DNA of 64,000 nucleotides from Chthonomonadaceae bacterium (GCA_015709495.1 CP054189.1:372001-436000); one strand, 5' to 3'. Positions 50,070-60,357 are shown, counted from the first letter of the stretch. Notes: a model not told the origin generated them from the sequence alone. Translations and numbers: made by a program.

Positions 50070-52187
50070 ATGAGGGAAGATAAGAGTGTCAACGTGAGAC
50101 CCCGAAAACCAGCATCGGCTCAGCGCCCCAACGACCGGGCGTACTGCGAGAAGCTCCTTTCTAAGGCGTTCGGCCCGGATGCGCGCTTCCGGGAGGGCCA
50201 ATGGGAGGCGATCGAGGCCGTTTTGCAGTCCGGCGCGAGGAATCTCGTCGTGCAGCGAACGGGCTGGGGAAAGAGCGCCGTGTACTTCCTCGCAGCCCGA
50301 CTCTTTCGAAAAAGGAAGGAGGGGCCCACCCTCATCGTCAGCCCCCTGCTGGCTCTGATGCGCAACCAGATCGAAATGGCCGCCAAGCTCGGGCTTCGGG
50401 CCGTCTCGTTCACCTCCGACAACGCCGGTGAATGGGAATCGTGCGTCGCTGAACTCCAAGCAGGGAAGGTCGATGTGGCGCTCGTCGCTCCCGAACGCCT
50501 CTCTCGCCCCGAGTTCGCCGAAACCGCTCTCCCTTACTTCTTCGAGAGGGGACGGCTCTTGGTCATCGACGAAGCTCATTGCCTGAGCGAGTGGGGGCAT
50601 GACTTTCGGCCCGACTACCGAAAAATCGTTAGCATCGCTTCGCGGTTCCCCTCCGACGCCTCCTTGCTCGCCACCACCGCCACCGCGACGTCCCCGGTCA
50701 TCGAAGACCTGATGAGCCTCTTGGGGGGCGGTTGGTCTGTGCAGAAGGGGGACCTGAACCGAACGAACCTGCGGCTTCTTGCTTACCGGCTTCCAAGCCC
50801 AGCCGCGAGGCTCGCATGGCTCGATGAGGCGCTGCACAAGCTTCCTGAGGTCGGAGTCATCTATTCGCCGACCATCTTCGACGCAGAGCAGACGGCCGCC
50901 TGGCTCAGTCACAGGGGCCACAAAGTGCTGCCGTACCATTCGGAGCTGCTTTCCGACGAACGCCTGCACGCCGAGGAGCTGTTCTCGGCGAACCAACTCA
51001 AGGCTCTCGTCGCAACCTCCGCATTGGGCATGGGGTACGACAAGGAGGACATCGGCTTTGTCGTCCATGCTCGAATGCCCGGTTCCGTTCTCCAGTACTA
51101 TCAGCAGGCGGGAAGGGCAGGCCGCAAGCTCAGGCGCGCAATCGCTGTTCTCCTTGCTTCTGAGGGCGATCGAGACATCCAACTCGGGTTCATCGAGCGA
51201 GGCTCTCCCCCGGCACGAGTTTTCGACTCGATTCATAGCTTGCTCACCAGGGAGCCGATCCCGAAGTCGGAGTTGGTGCGGCTCGCCGACGCCCCCCAGG
51301 CCCAAGTGCTTCATGCGCTCGAAATCCTCGAAGCGCAGGGCGCATTGCTGGTGGAGGACGACACATTGAACTGGCGTCCCGGCGCGTCGCCGCCCGACCC
51401 GGCCCTATTCGAGTCGCTTCGAAAGCGCAGGCTTAAAGAACTCGACGACATGGAGCGGTACATCGAGACGGCGGACTGCCGAATGTCCTATCTGCTATCG
51501 GCTCTGGGGCAAGACCCCGCAAAGGACTGCGGGCAATGCGACCGGTGCCGAAACTACTCCTCGTTCACGCCTTCGCCCGACTCCATAGAAGCCGCGGCGG
51601 CGTTTCTCGACCGGGAACTGATCCTCATTCGAGTTCCTAAGCAAGCGCCGCTGGGGGCCAAGACGAAGGGACGAAAGGGCCTGCTCGCGACTCGAAAGGT
51701 AGCCGAAGGCGTGGCGCTCTGCTTCTATGGGGAACCGGGCCGCGGAGAGGCAGTGCAGGCGGGAAAGTACGTTCATGACGAGTACGACGACGATCTGCTC
51801 TTCGCCGCGCTAAGAGCCATCGATTCGGTCGGATGGACGCCCGATTGGATCACGTGGGCGCCTCACGCTTCCCAACGAAAGGCGCTGGAATCCTTCGCGA
51901 ATCGCCTCGCGCGATCGCTCGGAATCGAATGTCGAGGCGTGATCGAGCGGGAAAGGCGCGTGTTGCCGCAAAAAGAGAACGGCTCGGAAGTTCGGCAGTT
52001 TGAGAACGTTTGGGGGCGATTCTCGGTTCGGGGCGAGATCGAGGGGACCGTCCTGCTCCTCGACGACATCGTGGACTCCGGCTGGACGCTGGCCGCAATC
52101 AGCGCGGCTTTGGTCGAAGCGGGCGCAACTTCGGTGTATCCTTTAGCATTGGCGACATCTCGGCGAAGAAGCCGGAGGAGCAGATGA
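50070..52187 (+). CDS. RecQ-family helicase fused to a C-terminal phosphoribosyltransferase domain
   Basis: About 705 residues from ATG 50070; TTG 50061 or GTG 50094 are alternatives. The helicase has motif I QRTGWGKSAVYFLA (TGxGKS), VIDEAHCLSEWGHDFRPDYR (DEAH, aromatic loop), SPTIF, and YYQQAGRAGR (motif VI), then the RecQ zinc segment CGQCDRC near 495-502. The last ~170 residues are a type I PRTase fold, with the PRPP loop VLLLDDIVDSGWTLAAI. Fusion of RecQ and PRTase is rare, and the ATGA overlap with a DprA-like gene recalls the ShosT (PRTase)/ShosA (DprA) defence toxin-antitoxin pair. It diverges from pilC. Confidence 0.9.
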   Translation: MREDKSVNVRPRKPASAQRPNDRAYCEKLLSKAFGPDARFREGQWEAIEAVLQSGARNLVVQRTGWGKSAVYFLAARLFRKRKEGPTLIVSPLLALMRNQIEMAAKLGLRAVSFTSDNAGEWESCVAELQAGKVDVALVAPERLSRPEFAETALPYFFERGRLLVIDEAHCLSEWGHDFRPDYRKIVSIASRFPSDASLLATTATATSPVIEDLMSLLGGGWSVQKGDLNRTNLRLLAYRLPSPAARLAWLDEALHKLPEVGVIYSPTIFDAEQTAAWLSHRGHKVLPYHSELLSDERLHAEELFSANQLKALVATSALGMGYDKEDIGFVVHARMPGSVLQYYQQAGRAGRKLRRAIAVLLASEGDRDIQLGFIERGSPPARVFDSIHSLLTREPIPKSELVRLADAPQAQVLHALEILEAQGALLVEDDTLNWRPGASPPDPALFESLRKRRLKELDDMERYIETADCRMSYLLSALGQDPAKDCGQCDRCRNYSSFTPSPDSIEAAAAFLDRELILIRVPKQAPLGAKTKGRKGLLATRKVAEGVALCFYGEPGRGEAVQAGKYVHDEYDDDLLFAALRAIDSVGWTPDWITWAPHASQRKALESFANRLARSLGIECRGVIERERRVLPQKENGSEVRQFENVWGRFSVRGEIEGTVLLLDDIVDSGWTLAAISAALVEAGATSVYPLALATSRRRSRRSR

Positions 52188-53086
52188 AATCAGACCTGGC
52201 CGTTGCGTTTGTCGGACGACTGGTATCCGGCATCGAGCCCTTGCCTCAGAGGACATGGGAGGTTCTGCGCGACTTGGTCGACGCTGAGTTCTCGCCGGAA
52301 CAGTTGATCGATTGGTGCGAGCGCAGCCTCGGCCCTGACGACGTTCGAAGGATCAAGCACCTGTGGGACCACCGGGAGGGAGCGTGGGCCCAGGTCGAGG
52401 CGCTGAAGGCCGTGGGCATTCGCGTCGTCACCGAGTTCGACGACGAGTATCCGCCGAACTACCCTCTCAAGCTCGGCCACCGCGCGCCCCCCGTCCTCTT
52501 CGTCCTCGGCCAGATCCCCCGATTCGATAAGCTTCCCGTTGCGGTCGTAGGCTCCCGAGACGCCGACGAACCCGGACTCGCGTTTGCCGCCGAACTCGGG
52601 AGAGAGATCGCCGGCAAGGGACGTGTGCTCGTGTCCGGGTGCGCTCGGGGGGTCGATGCGTCCGCCATGGACGCCGCTTTCGAGACTGGGGGGAGCGTCG
52701 TCGGAGTCGTCGCGGATTCGCTCGCTCGAATCGCCGAACAGCCGCCCCACAAAGAACGAGCCGCCACCGGGCGGTGGACGCTCATCAGCCATCACCACCC
52801 TTCGGCGCCATTCTCGGTCGGGAGGGCCATGGCCCGCAACAAGCTGATCTTCGGAATGGCGGAATGTGCTATCGCGGTATCGTGCGTCGTCGACTCCGGA
52901 GGAACCTGGGCCGGCGCGGTCGAAGCTCTCGAAAACGACTACTGCCGACTGCTGGTGCGGATCGACGAGCACGCCCCCGACGACAACCGCTCGCTCGTAG
53001 CCAAGGGTGCGGTCGCGCTCCCCTCTCCAAGTCAGCTTTGGGAGACCCTCGCAACGGCTCCCAAAGCGCAAGGCGAACTGCTCTGA
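52184..53086 (+). CDS. DprA/Smf-like Rossmann-fold protein
   Basis: 300 residues from ATG 52184 with GGAGGAG at 52173-52179; the ATG overlaps the helicase stop. The Rossmann core matches DprA/Smf: PVAVVGSRDADEPGLAFA, LVSGCARGVDASAMDAAFE, GVVADSLARIA, and VGRAMARNKLIFGMAECAIA near 210-229. A short N-terminal helical domain precedes it. Canonical DprA loads RecA during transformation, but a copy coupled to RecQ-PRTase is more likely the antitoxin-like partner of a defence pair, or a paralogue. Which one is unresolved. Confidence 0.85.
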   Translation: MKSDLAVAFVGRLVSGIEPLPQRTWEVLRDLVDAEFSPEQLIDWCERSLGPDDVRRIKHLWDHREGAWAQVEALKAVGIRVVTEFDDEYPPNYPLKLGHRAPPVLFVLGQIPRFDKLPVAVVGSRDADEPGLAFAAELGREIAGKGRVLVSGCARGVDASAMDAAFETGGSVVGVVADSLARIAEQPPHKERAATGRWTLISHHHPSAPFSVGRAMARNKLIFGMAECAIAVSCVVDSGGTWAGAVEALENDYCRLLVRIDEHAPDDNRSLVAKGAVALPSPSQLWETLATAPKAQGELL

Positions 53087-53147
53087 CAGGGGGACTGGGA
53101 AGGATCGAGCCGGCCTGCGGCGAATCGAATCGCAAAGGAGTCTCTGC

Positions 53148-53714
53148 ATGACCTATCTCGCGCTTCTCGCCGGCATCGCCCTCACCCACCCTTCGACGCC
53201 TCTCTTCGACGAATACAGTCCCAATGGACCCAAGGTGCGATTCACCCTCACCTCGGGTTCCTCGTTCGTGATCACCACCGATCCGAAGAACTCCCCCAAG
53301 ACCGTCGAGCATATCCTCGCACTGGTGAAGTCGGGGTTCTACGACGGGCAAAGAGTTCACCGAGTCGAGTGGTGGGTGACCCAGTGGGGCGCGCCCAAGA
53401 GCAAGACCGAGCCGCTCGACATCACCGATCCCGAAACCGGCGAAAAGACCTCGAACCCCGTCGTCGCAGGGGGAGGTTCCGGGGCATCGATTCCCGTCTT
53501 CGAGGCCTCCAACGTGGATTTCCTCCGAGGCGTGGTCGGGGTCGCTTCGACCGGTCTTCAAGTTCCCGGCGACAGCCAACTCTTCATCCTGAGGCAAGAC
53601 GCCCCGAGGCTTTGGCGGTCCTACGCGGTGGTCGGTAAGGTCACCGAAGGGATGGACGTGGTCGGTACAATTCAGCGCGGCGATCGATTCCGCTCCGCGC
53701 GCGTCCTCAAGTGA
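53148..53714 (+). CDS. Cyclophilin-type peptidyl-prolyl isomerase, exported
   Basis: 188 residues from ATG 53148 with AAGGAG at 53135. A short signal-like N-terminus (MTYLALLAGIAL) is followed by a cyclophilin fold: NSPKTVEHILALVKSGFYDG, then VHRVEWWVTQWGAPKS, and GVVGVASTGLQVPGDSQLFI with the catalytic-site order of small bacterial PpiA/B. The core Arg and Phe-rich residues are only partly kept. It catalyses proline isomerisation in exported proteins. Confidence 0.87.
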   Translation: MTYLALLAGIALTHPSTPLFDEYSPNGPKVRFTLTSGSSFVITTDPKNSPKTVEHILALVKSGFYDGQRVHRVEWWVTQWGAPKSKTEPLDITDPETGEKTSNPVVAGGGSGASIPVFEASNVDFLRGVVGVASTGLQVPGDSQLFILRQDAPRLWRSYAVVGKVTEGMDVVGTIQRGDRFRSARVLK

Positions 53715-53782
53715 CCTAGGCGCCCCCGCCGAGTCCGAGAGGAGAGAGTCGTTCGCTTCGTAGATTCTGATAGAGCGAAGGT

Positions 53783-53796
53783 CCCCGCGATCGGGG
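53783..53796. repeat. Small inverted repeat upstream of copZ
   Basis: CCCCG-CGAT-CGGGG at 53783-53796, followed by TTTCG, about 20 bp before the copZ ribosome site. It could be a regulatory hairpin or operator in the copper operon leader. There is no matching known CueR/CsoR box, so I make no specific call. Confidence 0.35.
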
Positions 53797-53816
53797 TTTC
53801 GTTCGATGGAGGACCC

Positions 53817-54023
53817 ATGACGACCACTTTGAAGATCGATGGAATGAATTGCAGCCACTGCGTGGCGAGTGTGAAGAAAGCCCTGGAATCGGTTTCGGGC
53901 GTGATTTCGGCCGACGTCACCCTTGAACCCGGCATGGCGAAGGTGGAGCACAATCCCGAAGTCACCCGTGAGCAACTCGCCCAGGCCGTAATAGACGAAG
54001 AGTTCCGGATCGTGGAGGGCTGA
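53817..54023 (+). CDS. copZ: Copper chaperone (HMA domain)
   Basis: A 68-residue heavy-metal-associated domain with MNCSHC at residues 10-15, which binds Cu(I). It carries copper to the P-type ATPase encoded 2 nt downstream. GGAGG is just before ATG 53817. Full length for CopZ. Confidence 0.93.
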   Translation: MTTTLKIDGMNCSHCVASVKKALESVSGVISADVTLEPGMAKVEHNPEVTREQLAQAVIDEEFRIVEG

Positions 54024-54025
54024 GT

Positions 54026-56290
54026 TTGCCCGGGTCTCCGGTCGATGCCGAGCGTGTCCTCGCAACCGAGGACGGCGCTCAAACCGAATTGGTGATCGAG
54101 GGGATGACCTGCGCCAGTTGCGTGCGGAGGGTCGAAAGAGCGCTTTCGAAAGTCTCCGGAGTCGCCACTGCGGAAGTCAACTACGCTACGGAACGGGCCC
54201 TCGTTCACCATGGCGTCGATCTGGCCGTCAACGCACTCGTCCAAGCCGTCGAAGACGCTGGATACCACGCCCATCTGACTCCTTCCGATCGGAAGGGCGC
54301 TGATGAGGCAGACGAGAGCGAGCACGGTCACGCCTCGCTCGATGCATTCGGGCCGCTCGCGCGTCAGCTTGCGAATCTGAAGCTGGCTCTCGTCCTTACC
54401 CTCCCGGCGGTCGCCATTTCGATGCTGTGGCACCCCAGGCCGAGTTGGGCGAATCTGCTGCTCTTTGGACTCACGACTCCGGTGGTGGCTTGGTGCGGGC
54501 GCGATTTCTTTGTGAACGCATGGAAGTCGCTTCGGCACTTCACCGCCACGATGGACACGCTCATTGCCGTAGGAGCGGGCGCGGCCTGGGTCTACAGCAC
54601 CGTCGCCCTTCTGACGGCTTCGGGCGATGCCCACCACCAAAGCGAGCATATCTACTTCGAAACGGGCGCTGCAATTGTCACGCTCATTCTGCTCGGCCGA
54701 TATCTCGAATCCCGCTCCAAGAGCCGAATGTCCGCAGCCATCCAGAAGTTGATTGGGCTCTCCCCGAAGACAGCGACGCGGTGGGTGGACGGCCAAGAGG
54801 TCGAGACGCCGATCGAACAGGTTCAGGTGGGCGACCTGGTACGCGTCCGCCCGGGTGAGAAGTTCGCCGCGGACGGCGTGGTGGTCGAAGGGGCTTCCTT
54901 TGCCGACGAGTCGATGCTGACCGGCGAATCGGCTCCCGTCTCCAAGTCCGTCGGCGACCCCGTGACCGGCGCGACTCTCAACAAGTCGGGATTGCTCCTT
55001 GTCGAGATTCAACGGGTCGGAAAGGACACGGCGCTGGCCCAAATCGTGCGCCTCGTCGAGCGGGCTCAGGGCAGCAAGGCCCCGGTTCAGCGGCTCACCG
55101 ACCAGATCTCGGCCGTGTTCGTGCCGATCGTGATCCTAATCGCCCTTGGAACGTTCCTGTATTGGTGGCTCCTGGTCGGAATCGATCCCGGAACCGCCAC
55201 GATGTATGCCGTGACGGTGCTCGTGATCGCGTGTCCTTGCGCGTTGGGGCTTGCGACGCCGACAGCGATCATGGTCGGGACCGGACGAGGGGCTGAAATG
55301 GGCGTGCTCATCAAGGACGCCACGGTGCTTGAGACCGCCGGAAGAATCCAGACCGTGCTCCTCGACAAGACCGGCACGATCACACGAGGCGAACCGCGAG
55401 TAACGGACTTTTTCGCTTTCGACGGCGAAGAAAACGACCTGCTGGCGCTCATTGCCTCGGCTGAGTCAGGCTCGGAACACCCCGTTGCCGAGGCGGTCGT
55501 TCGCGCGGCGAAGGAGCGAAACCTACCCGTCTCTGTGCCGAGCCGCTTTCTCGCGCTGGAGGGCCGGGGAGTGGAAGCGGAGGTTGGGGATCACAAACTC
55601 CTGATTGGCACTCAACTTCTCATGTCGGAACGATCTATCGAGGTTCCGAAGGCCGTACTGGCCCAGAAGGCGAGGCTTGAAGACCAAGCCAAGACGGTCG
55701 TGCTCGTCGCGCAAGACGGAAAGCTCTCCGGGCTCTTTGCGGTCGCCGATGTCGAAGCCGAACACAGCGCTCAAGCCATCACAATGATTCGGTCGATGAA
55801 CATCACGCCGGTGATGGTGACGGGCGACAACTCTGGTACGGCTCGCGCGGTGGCGTCGCGCGTCGGAATCCACGAAGTCGAGTCGGAAGTCTTGCCCAGC
55901 CAGAAGGCGGAGATCGTCCAGAAGCACCAGGTTTCGGGGCAAGTTGCGATGGTCGGCGATGGCATCAACGACGCTCCCGCCCTTGCCCAAGCTGACCTTG
56001 GCATCGCGATCGGCTCGGGCACCGACGTCGCCATCGAAACGGCGGGCGTGACGCTCATGGGAAGCGACCTGAGGGGCGTGCCCGACGCCATCCGACTCGC
56101 CCGCGCGACCCTTTCGACGATTCGCTGGAATCTCGCTTGGGCCTTCGGCTACAACGTCGCGATGATTCCGCTGGCCGCTATGGGAAAGCTGAGCCCGATG
56201 CTCGCAGCAGCCGCCATGGCGTTCTCGAGCGTTTCGGTGGTTCTCAACTCGCTCCGGCTCCGGAGATTCCCGTCGAGCCGAGAAAGCTGA
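54026..56290 (+). CDS. copA: Copper-translocating P1B-type ATPase
   Basis: 754 residues. An N-terminal HMA domain holds GMTCASC near residues 26-32, followed by eight helices; the CPCALG ion site is near 402-407, [10 protein letters not shown] (phosphorylated Asp) near 450, MTGDN near 595 and [10 protein letters not shown] near 650. It pumps Cu(I) outwards for detoxification with the CopZ chaperone immediately upstream (TTG start 2 nt after its stop). Downstream lies tRNA-Ser. Confidence 0.95.
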   Translation: MPGSPVDAERVLATEDGAQTELVIEGMTCASCVRRVERALSKVSGVATAEVNYATERALVHHGVDLAVNALVQAVEDAGYHAHLTPSDRKGADEADESEHGHASLDAFGPLARQLANLKLALVLTLPAVAISMLWHPRPSWANLLLFGLTTPVVAWCGRDFFVNAWKSLRHFTATMDTLIAVGAGAAWVYSTVALLTASGDAHHQSEHIYFETGAAIVTLILLGRYLESRSKSRMSAAIQKLIGLSPKTATRWVDGQEVETPIEQVQVGDLVRVRPGEKFAADGVVVEGASFADESMLTGESAPVSKSVGDPVTGATLNKSGLLLVEIQRVGKDTALAQIVRLVERAQGSKAPVQRLTDQISAVFVPIVILIALGTFLYWWLLVGIDPGTATMYAVTVLVIACPCALGLATPTAIMVGTGRGAEMGVLIKDATVLETAGRIQTVLLDKTGTITRGEPRVTDFFAFDGEENDLLALIASAESGSEHPVAEAVVRAAKERNLPVSVPSRFLALEGRGVEAEVGDHKLLIGTQLLMSERSIEVPKAVLAQKARLEDQAKTVVLVAQDGKLSGLFAVADVEAEHSAQAITMIRSMNITPVMVTGDNSGTARAVASRVGIHEVESEVLPSQKAEIVQKHQVSGQVAMVGDGINDAPALAQADLGIAIGSGTDVAIETAGVTLMGSDLRGVPDAIRLARATLSTIRWNLAWAFGYNVAMIPLAAMGKLSPMLAAAAMAFSSVSVVLNSLRLRRFPSSRES

Positions 56291-56297
56291 GCAAGGC

Positions 56298-56390
<93 letters not shown>

Positions 56391-56435
56391 GAGGGCGTAT
56401 TATGCCCCAAGGGAGCCGATCCGCACCAAGCGGGC

Positions 56436-58520
56436 CTATCGCGCCGACAGCAGCCGCGCCGCCTCATCGACCGAAAACGGGCCCCGGACTTCCCCTCCCC
56501 GGACGACATAGCACCCCGCGGACCGCTTTTGTAGGTCGGGTCGCACCAAGTCGAGGGCGGGGACGACCAAGCGGTTCGGAGCTTTCTTCGCGAGTTCATT
56601 GGCGGCGGCGACGGAATCGGGTCCAACGCATACCGCGGTCGGCTGGTCGAACTCGGAAACCAAGCCCCCCACCGCCGCAGAACCGAAAAGAACCAGGCGA
56701 GGGACGAGGCCCCGCACTCGCTGCGCCGTGCTCAGAGCCGCTTGATTGAACCTGGCGGCCAAAGGAGCGGACTCCGACGAACGCGAGTCGAGGTCGATCA
56801 AGATTCTTCCAAGTCGTGACGCAAGGCTCATCATCTGCGCCGTGCTTGAGTCGGACTTGAGGTCGAGAACCTCTGGGACGTTCACATCCGCCACGCCAAG
56901 AGCATCGGGGTCCCGGAAGAGCCCCTTCCAAACTCCCGGAGCGGGACCCGCGAAGAGGGTTAAGGCGCGATCCAGAATCCGCACGCTGGTTCGGAGCGAA
57001 GGAATGTGCCCGGTCGCGCAGTAGTCCTGGAAGTAAGCGTCCGCGACCGCCAAGTAATCGCCCAAGTACGGCTCGCTCGTGCTCGAAGGGTCGTCCGAGT
57101 GCCGAACATCATCGTTCGCCACGTACACGCTGAGCCGGTCGACCCTCAGCGAAGCGGCCCTCATCGAAGCTTCGTCGCCAAAAAGCCGAGCAGTTCGCAC
57201 CAGTCGAGACGCCACATACCCGTCGACGAGCGCCGTCCCGGAAATGGCGAGCGAGGGCTTGGCGCTTCCTTTGCGCAGGAGGTCCGAGACCCGCTCCCAT
57301 TGCTCGCCCTCGCGGATGAGCGCGGCGACGTCGTCCACGCGAATCACCATCATCGGGTTCGTTTCGACGCGCAGACCGAGCCGATCCCGAGCCCAGTCTC
57401 GGTCAGAAGGCTCGGGCAATAGCTCCCGCAACCTTCGGGGCGAAAAGCTGCTCCGGGCGCTCCGATCACGCTCGTCTTCGTCCCCGACCCTGCAAGCGGC
57501 GATTCGCCCGTTCAAAACGAAATCGTTCGAAAGCGCCTCAAACGTCCGGCGGGCAACGAACCGATACTTCTCGTCGTCGAACATCTCCCCCGCTTGGGCG
57601 AAGGTCAGCATGAGGTCGGCGTTTGTGGTCGCGACCTTGTCAAACTCCAAGATCGGCTTCCCGCGATGCCGAATCGCTGCAAAGAAGCCTCCGTCGAGCC
57701 AGTCGACGAGCGGCCCTCGAAGGAGAAGGTCCGCGGCTTCTTGAAACGTATTCAACTCGCCCGCCTCGAGGAAATAGCGGAACGCAGCCGGGTAGGGCTG
57801 AGTTCGATTGAATGCAGTGAAGCCGCCATGCTCTCGATCGAGCAGGGTGCGCAGGGATTCGGCAAAGCCCCCCCCGTCGAAGGGTTCGGGCGAATCCGAT
57901 TCGACGATCCGTCGGATGTCACGCTGTTGAGCGTCGCCGGACACCTGGGCGGCAGGATCGTTCAGGCGGATCTGTCGATACTCGCTCAGAACCTCATCCA
58001 ACGCCAACACAAACGACGCCGGATCGGTCGAAACCGTCTTTCCAAAGCCCCGGACCGCGCTGAACATCCTCCCTTGCGGGTCGAGAAACCAAATCTGGAA
58101 GCCATCGAGCAGTTGCCACTCGGGGCGGGTCAGGGGAAGAAAGGCGCCGAGCCATTGGGGGTTGAGTTGGCCGTCCACGCGAACGCACACGAAGTTGCGG
58201 GCGAGCGCAGTCCCCACGTCCACATCCTCAAAAACGTGCTTGTCGGCGATCCGCCCGATGGTGCTCCAGGGCGCGCCGACGACCAACATGACGGGCTTAT
58301 CGAGCCGCCTGGCGCGAGCAAAGGGTTCCGGACCGAGCGGATACCAATCGATCGGCTGCTTCGAGGCCTGACGCAAGAACTGAGAGGATTCCGATTCGAG
58401 CCGGTTGGTGGCGATTTCGGGGACCAGCGGTTGAATGGACTTCACGGCAAGCCCAAACAGCACCAGCACCGCCACGGTCAACGTGGTCAAGGCAAAGCTC
58501 GGTTGGCGCATGCGTTCCAT
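56436..58520 (-). CDS. YyaL/DUF255-like thioredoxin-fold protein, membrane-anchored
   Basis: 694 residues: an N-terminal helix (about 10-30) anchors it, then a thioredoxin-like region (RLDKPVMLVVGAPWSTIG, DVGTALARNFVCVRVDGQLN) of the DUF255 type and a long alpha/alpha-barrel of the SPATA20/YyaL class. The CxxC redox site of typical DUF255 is replaced by APWSTI, so thiol chemistry is unlikely. The C-terminal domain carries SKAQ-like helices. Role unknown; related proteins are proposed in redox or glycan metabolism. Ribosome site GGAAG; it is divergent from gatC. Confidence 0.8.
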   Translation of the reverse strand: MERMRQPSFALTTLTVAVLVLFGLAVKSIQPLVPEIATNRLESESSQFLRQASKQPIDWYPLGPEPFARARRLDKPVMLVVGAPWSTIGRIADKHVFEDVDVGTALARNFVCVRVDGQLNPQWLGAFLPLTRPEWQLLDGFQIWFLDPQGRMFSAVRGFGKTVSTDPASFVLALDEVLSEYRQIRLNDPAAQVSGDAQQRDIRRIVESDSPEPFDGGGFAESLRTLLDREHGGFTAFNRTQPYPAAFRYFLEAGELNTFQEAADLLLRGPLVDWLDGGFFAAIRHRGKPILEFDKVATTNADLMLTFAQAGEMFDDEKYRFVARRTFEALSNDFVLNGRIAACRVGDEDERDRSARSSFSPRRLRELLPEPSDRDWARDRLGLRVETNPMMVIRVDDVAALIREGEQWERVSDLLRKGSAKPSLAISGTALVDGYVASRLVRTARLFGDEASMRAASLRVDRLSVYVANDDVRHSDDPSSTSEPYLGDYLAVADAYFQDYCATGHIPSLRTSVRILDRALTLFAGPAPGVWKGLFRDPDALGVADVNVPEVLDLKSDSSTAQMMSLASRLGRILIDLDSRSSESAPLAARFNQAALSTAQRVRGLVPRLVLFGSAAVGGLVSEFDQPTAVCVGPDSVAAANELAKKAPNRLVVPALDLVRPDLQKRSAGCYVVRGGEVRGPFSVDEAARLLSAR

Positions 58521-58590
58521 AGGTCTTCCGTTCTGTCAAAACAACGGTTGGTCGCTAGATTATCTACTTTCGGAACGAAAGAACCTGTGC

Positions 58591-58596
58591 TACAAT
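58591..58596 (+). promoter_or_regulatory. -10 box TACAAT of gatC
   Basis: TACAAT, then 6 nt (GGCCCC) and ATG 58603. No ribosome site, so leaderless. The -35 region is poor. Confidence 0.6.
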
Positions 58597-58602
58597 GGCC
58601 CC

Positions 58603-58893
58603 ATGTCCATTTCCCTCGACGAGGTTCGCCATGTTGCGCGGCTCGCTCGTCTGGAACTCGACGAAGCCGAGATCCTCGCCCTTCAGGGCGAGTTGAACGT
58701 GTTGCTGGGGCACTTTGCGGACATCCGAGGCCTCAACGTGGCCGGGTTCACCCCCACCAGCCATGCGGTCGCCGAGCAAAACATCTTCGCCGACGATGAG
58801 ACGATCCCGGCGCTTACGACCTTGCAGGTGCTCCAAAACGCGCCCAAGTCCAAAGCCGGGCTCTTCGTCGTACCCACGATCATCGAGGACTAG
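58603..58893 (+). CDS. gatC: Aspartyl/glutamyl-tRNA amidotransferase subunit C
   Basis: A 96-residue protein: DEVRHVARLARLELDEAE at the N-terminus and a C-terminal FVVPTIIED, matching GatC, which bridges GatA and GatB. It starts leaderless at 58603. GatA follows 6 nt downstream, in a gatC-gatA order; gatB is not here. Confidence 0.92.
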   Translation: MSISLDEVRHVARLARLELDEAEILALQGELNVLLGHFADIRGLNVAGFTPTSHAVAEQNIFADDETIPALTTLQVLQNAPKSKAGLFVVPTIIED

Positions 58894-58899
58894 CTGAGG

Positions 58900-60348
58900 T
58901 TGCTGACCCGACTCAGCGCAACGGAGCTTCACAAGTTGCTTCTCAGTCGGCAGGTGTCGACGCGGGAGGTGCTCGACGCCCACCTCGAACGGATCTCCCG
59001 GCTGAACCCCCGTCTGAACGCGTTTGTTACGGTCGCAGAAGAAAGGGCCCGAGAAGACGCCGACCGTGCCCAAAAGCTCTTCGATGAGGGTGCCCCGACC
59101 AGGCTCACCGGAGTCCCGGTCGCGCTCAAAGACAACATATCGACGCAAGGGATCGCCACGCTGTGCGCCTCAAGAGTCCTGGAGGGGTACGTGCCGCCCT
59201 ATGACGCGACCGTCGTCGAGAGGCTTCGAAGCGCAGGCGCGGTGATTCTGGGCAAAACGAACTTAGACGAGTTCGCGATGGGCAGTTCGACCGAACACTC
59301 GGCGCATGGCCCTACCCGGAATCCGTATGACCTCGAACGATCGCCCGGAGGCAGTTCCGGGGGCTCTGCCGCCTCGGTCGCAGCCGAACTTGCGCCTTTT
59401 GCGCTCGGGTCCGATACCGGCGGCTCCGTCAGGCAGCCCGCGGCTCTTTGTGGCGTTGTGGGGTTCAAGCCCACCTACGGGCGGTGCTCGCGATATGGAC
59501 TCGTGGCGTTCTCGTCGAGCCTCGACCAGATCGGCCCCTTCGCTCGAACCGTAGAGGACGCCGCTTGGCTGGCGTGGGGGATCACGGGTCACGACCCCAA
59601 AGACAGCACCTCGCTTCCCATGAGCCCGATCGACTCCGCTTCGATCCACGGCGGGACCCTCAAAGGGGCGCGGTTCGCATTGCCCAAGGAGATGTTCGGC
59701 GAAGGTATGCAGCCTGGAGTGGTCGCGACCCTGCGCGCCGCTCTCGACAAGCTGGCCGCCGAAGGCGCCGAGTTCGAGGAGGTCTCTTTGCCCTCCACCC
59801 GGTTCGGCGTAACCACGTACTACATCATCGCCCCCGCCGAAGCTAGCAGCAATTTGGCGCGCTACGACGGGGTTCGATTTGGCTTGCGCGCCGACCGCTC
59901 GGACCCGATCTCGATGACCGAGGCGACCCGCGCTGCCGGATTCGGTAAGGAAGTGAAGACCCGCATCTTGATTGGAACCTATGTGCTCTCGGCGGGATAT
60001 TACGACGCCTTCTACTTGCAAGCCTCGAAGGTTCGGGCAATGATGACGCAGGAGTACCAGCAGGTCCTCGAGAGGTTCGACGCCATCCTCTCTCCCACGA
60101 GTCCGATTACGGCGTTCAAGATCGGCCAGCTTTCCGAAGACCCGATGGCGCTCAAGCTCCTCGATTACTGCACGATCCCCGCAAACATGGGCGGCTTTCC
60201 CGCTCTCTCCCTCAGTTGCGGGACGTCCGAAGGCCTGCCGGTGGGCCTGCAAGTCCTTGGTCCCCTGCGAGCCGATGAGCGGGTCCTCCAACTCTCCCAC
60301 TGCATCGAGCGAACGTTGGGTGCCACCTCACGGCCTCCGGAGGCGTAA
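58900..60348 (+). CDS. gatA: Aspartyl/glutamyl-tRNA amidotransferase subunit A
   Basis: A 482-residue amidase with the Ser-cisSer-Lys triad: Lys in ALKDNISTQG, SPGGSSGGSAASVAAELAPF and SDTGGSVRQPAALCG. It releases ammonia from glutamine, used by GatB to convert mischarged Glu-tRNA(Gln) or Asp-tRNA(Asn). The start is TTG 58900 after GAGG. The next gene starts 9 nt later. Confidence 0.95.
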   Translation: MLTRLSATELHKLLLSRQVSTREVLDAHLERISRLNPRLNAFVTVAEERAREDADRAQKLFDEGAPTRLTGVPVALKDNISTQGIATLCASRVLEGYVPPYDATVVERLRSAGAVILGKTNLDEFAMGSSTEHSAHGPTRNPYDLERSPGGSSGGSAASVAAELAPFALGSDTGGSVRQPAALCGVVGFKPTYGRCSRYGLVAFSSSLDQIGPFARTVEDAAWLAWGITGHDPKDSTSLPMSPIDSASIHGGTLKGARFALPKEMFGEGMQPGVVATLRAALDKLAAEGAEFEEVSLPSTRFGVTTYYIIAPAEASSNLARYDGVRFGLRADRSDPISMTEATRAAGFGKEVKTRILIGTYVLSAGYYDAFYLQASKVRAMMTQEYQQVLERFDAILSPTSPITAFKIGQLSEDPMALKLLDYCTIPANMGGFPALSLSCGTSEGLPVGLQVLGPLRADERVLQLSHCIERTLGATSRPPEA

Positions 60349-60357
60349 GTACGGCTG

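Noticed and set aside
53783-53796. CsoR/CueR operator for the copper operon
   Set aside because: A small hairpin is present, but no recognised copper-repressor palindrome.
52869-55042. Two long minus-strand frames
   Set aside because: Antisense to dprA-like, cyclophilin, copZ and copA genes, all of which have clear motifs.
59263-60300. 345-codon minus-strand frame
   Set aside because: Antisense to gatA.
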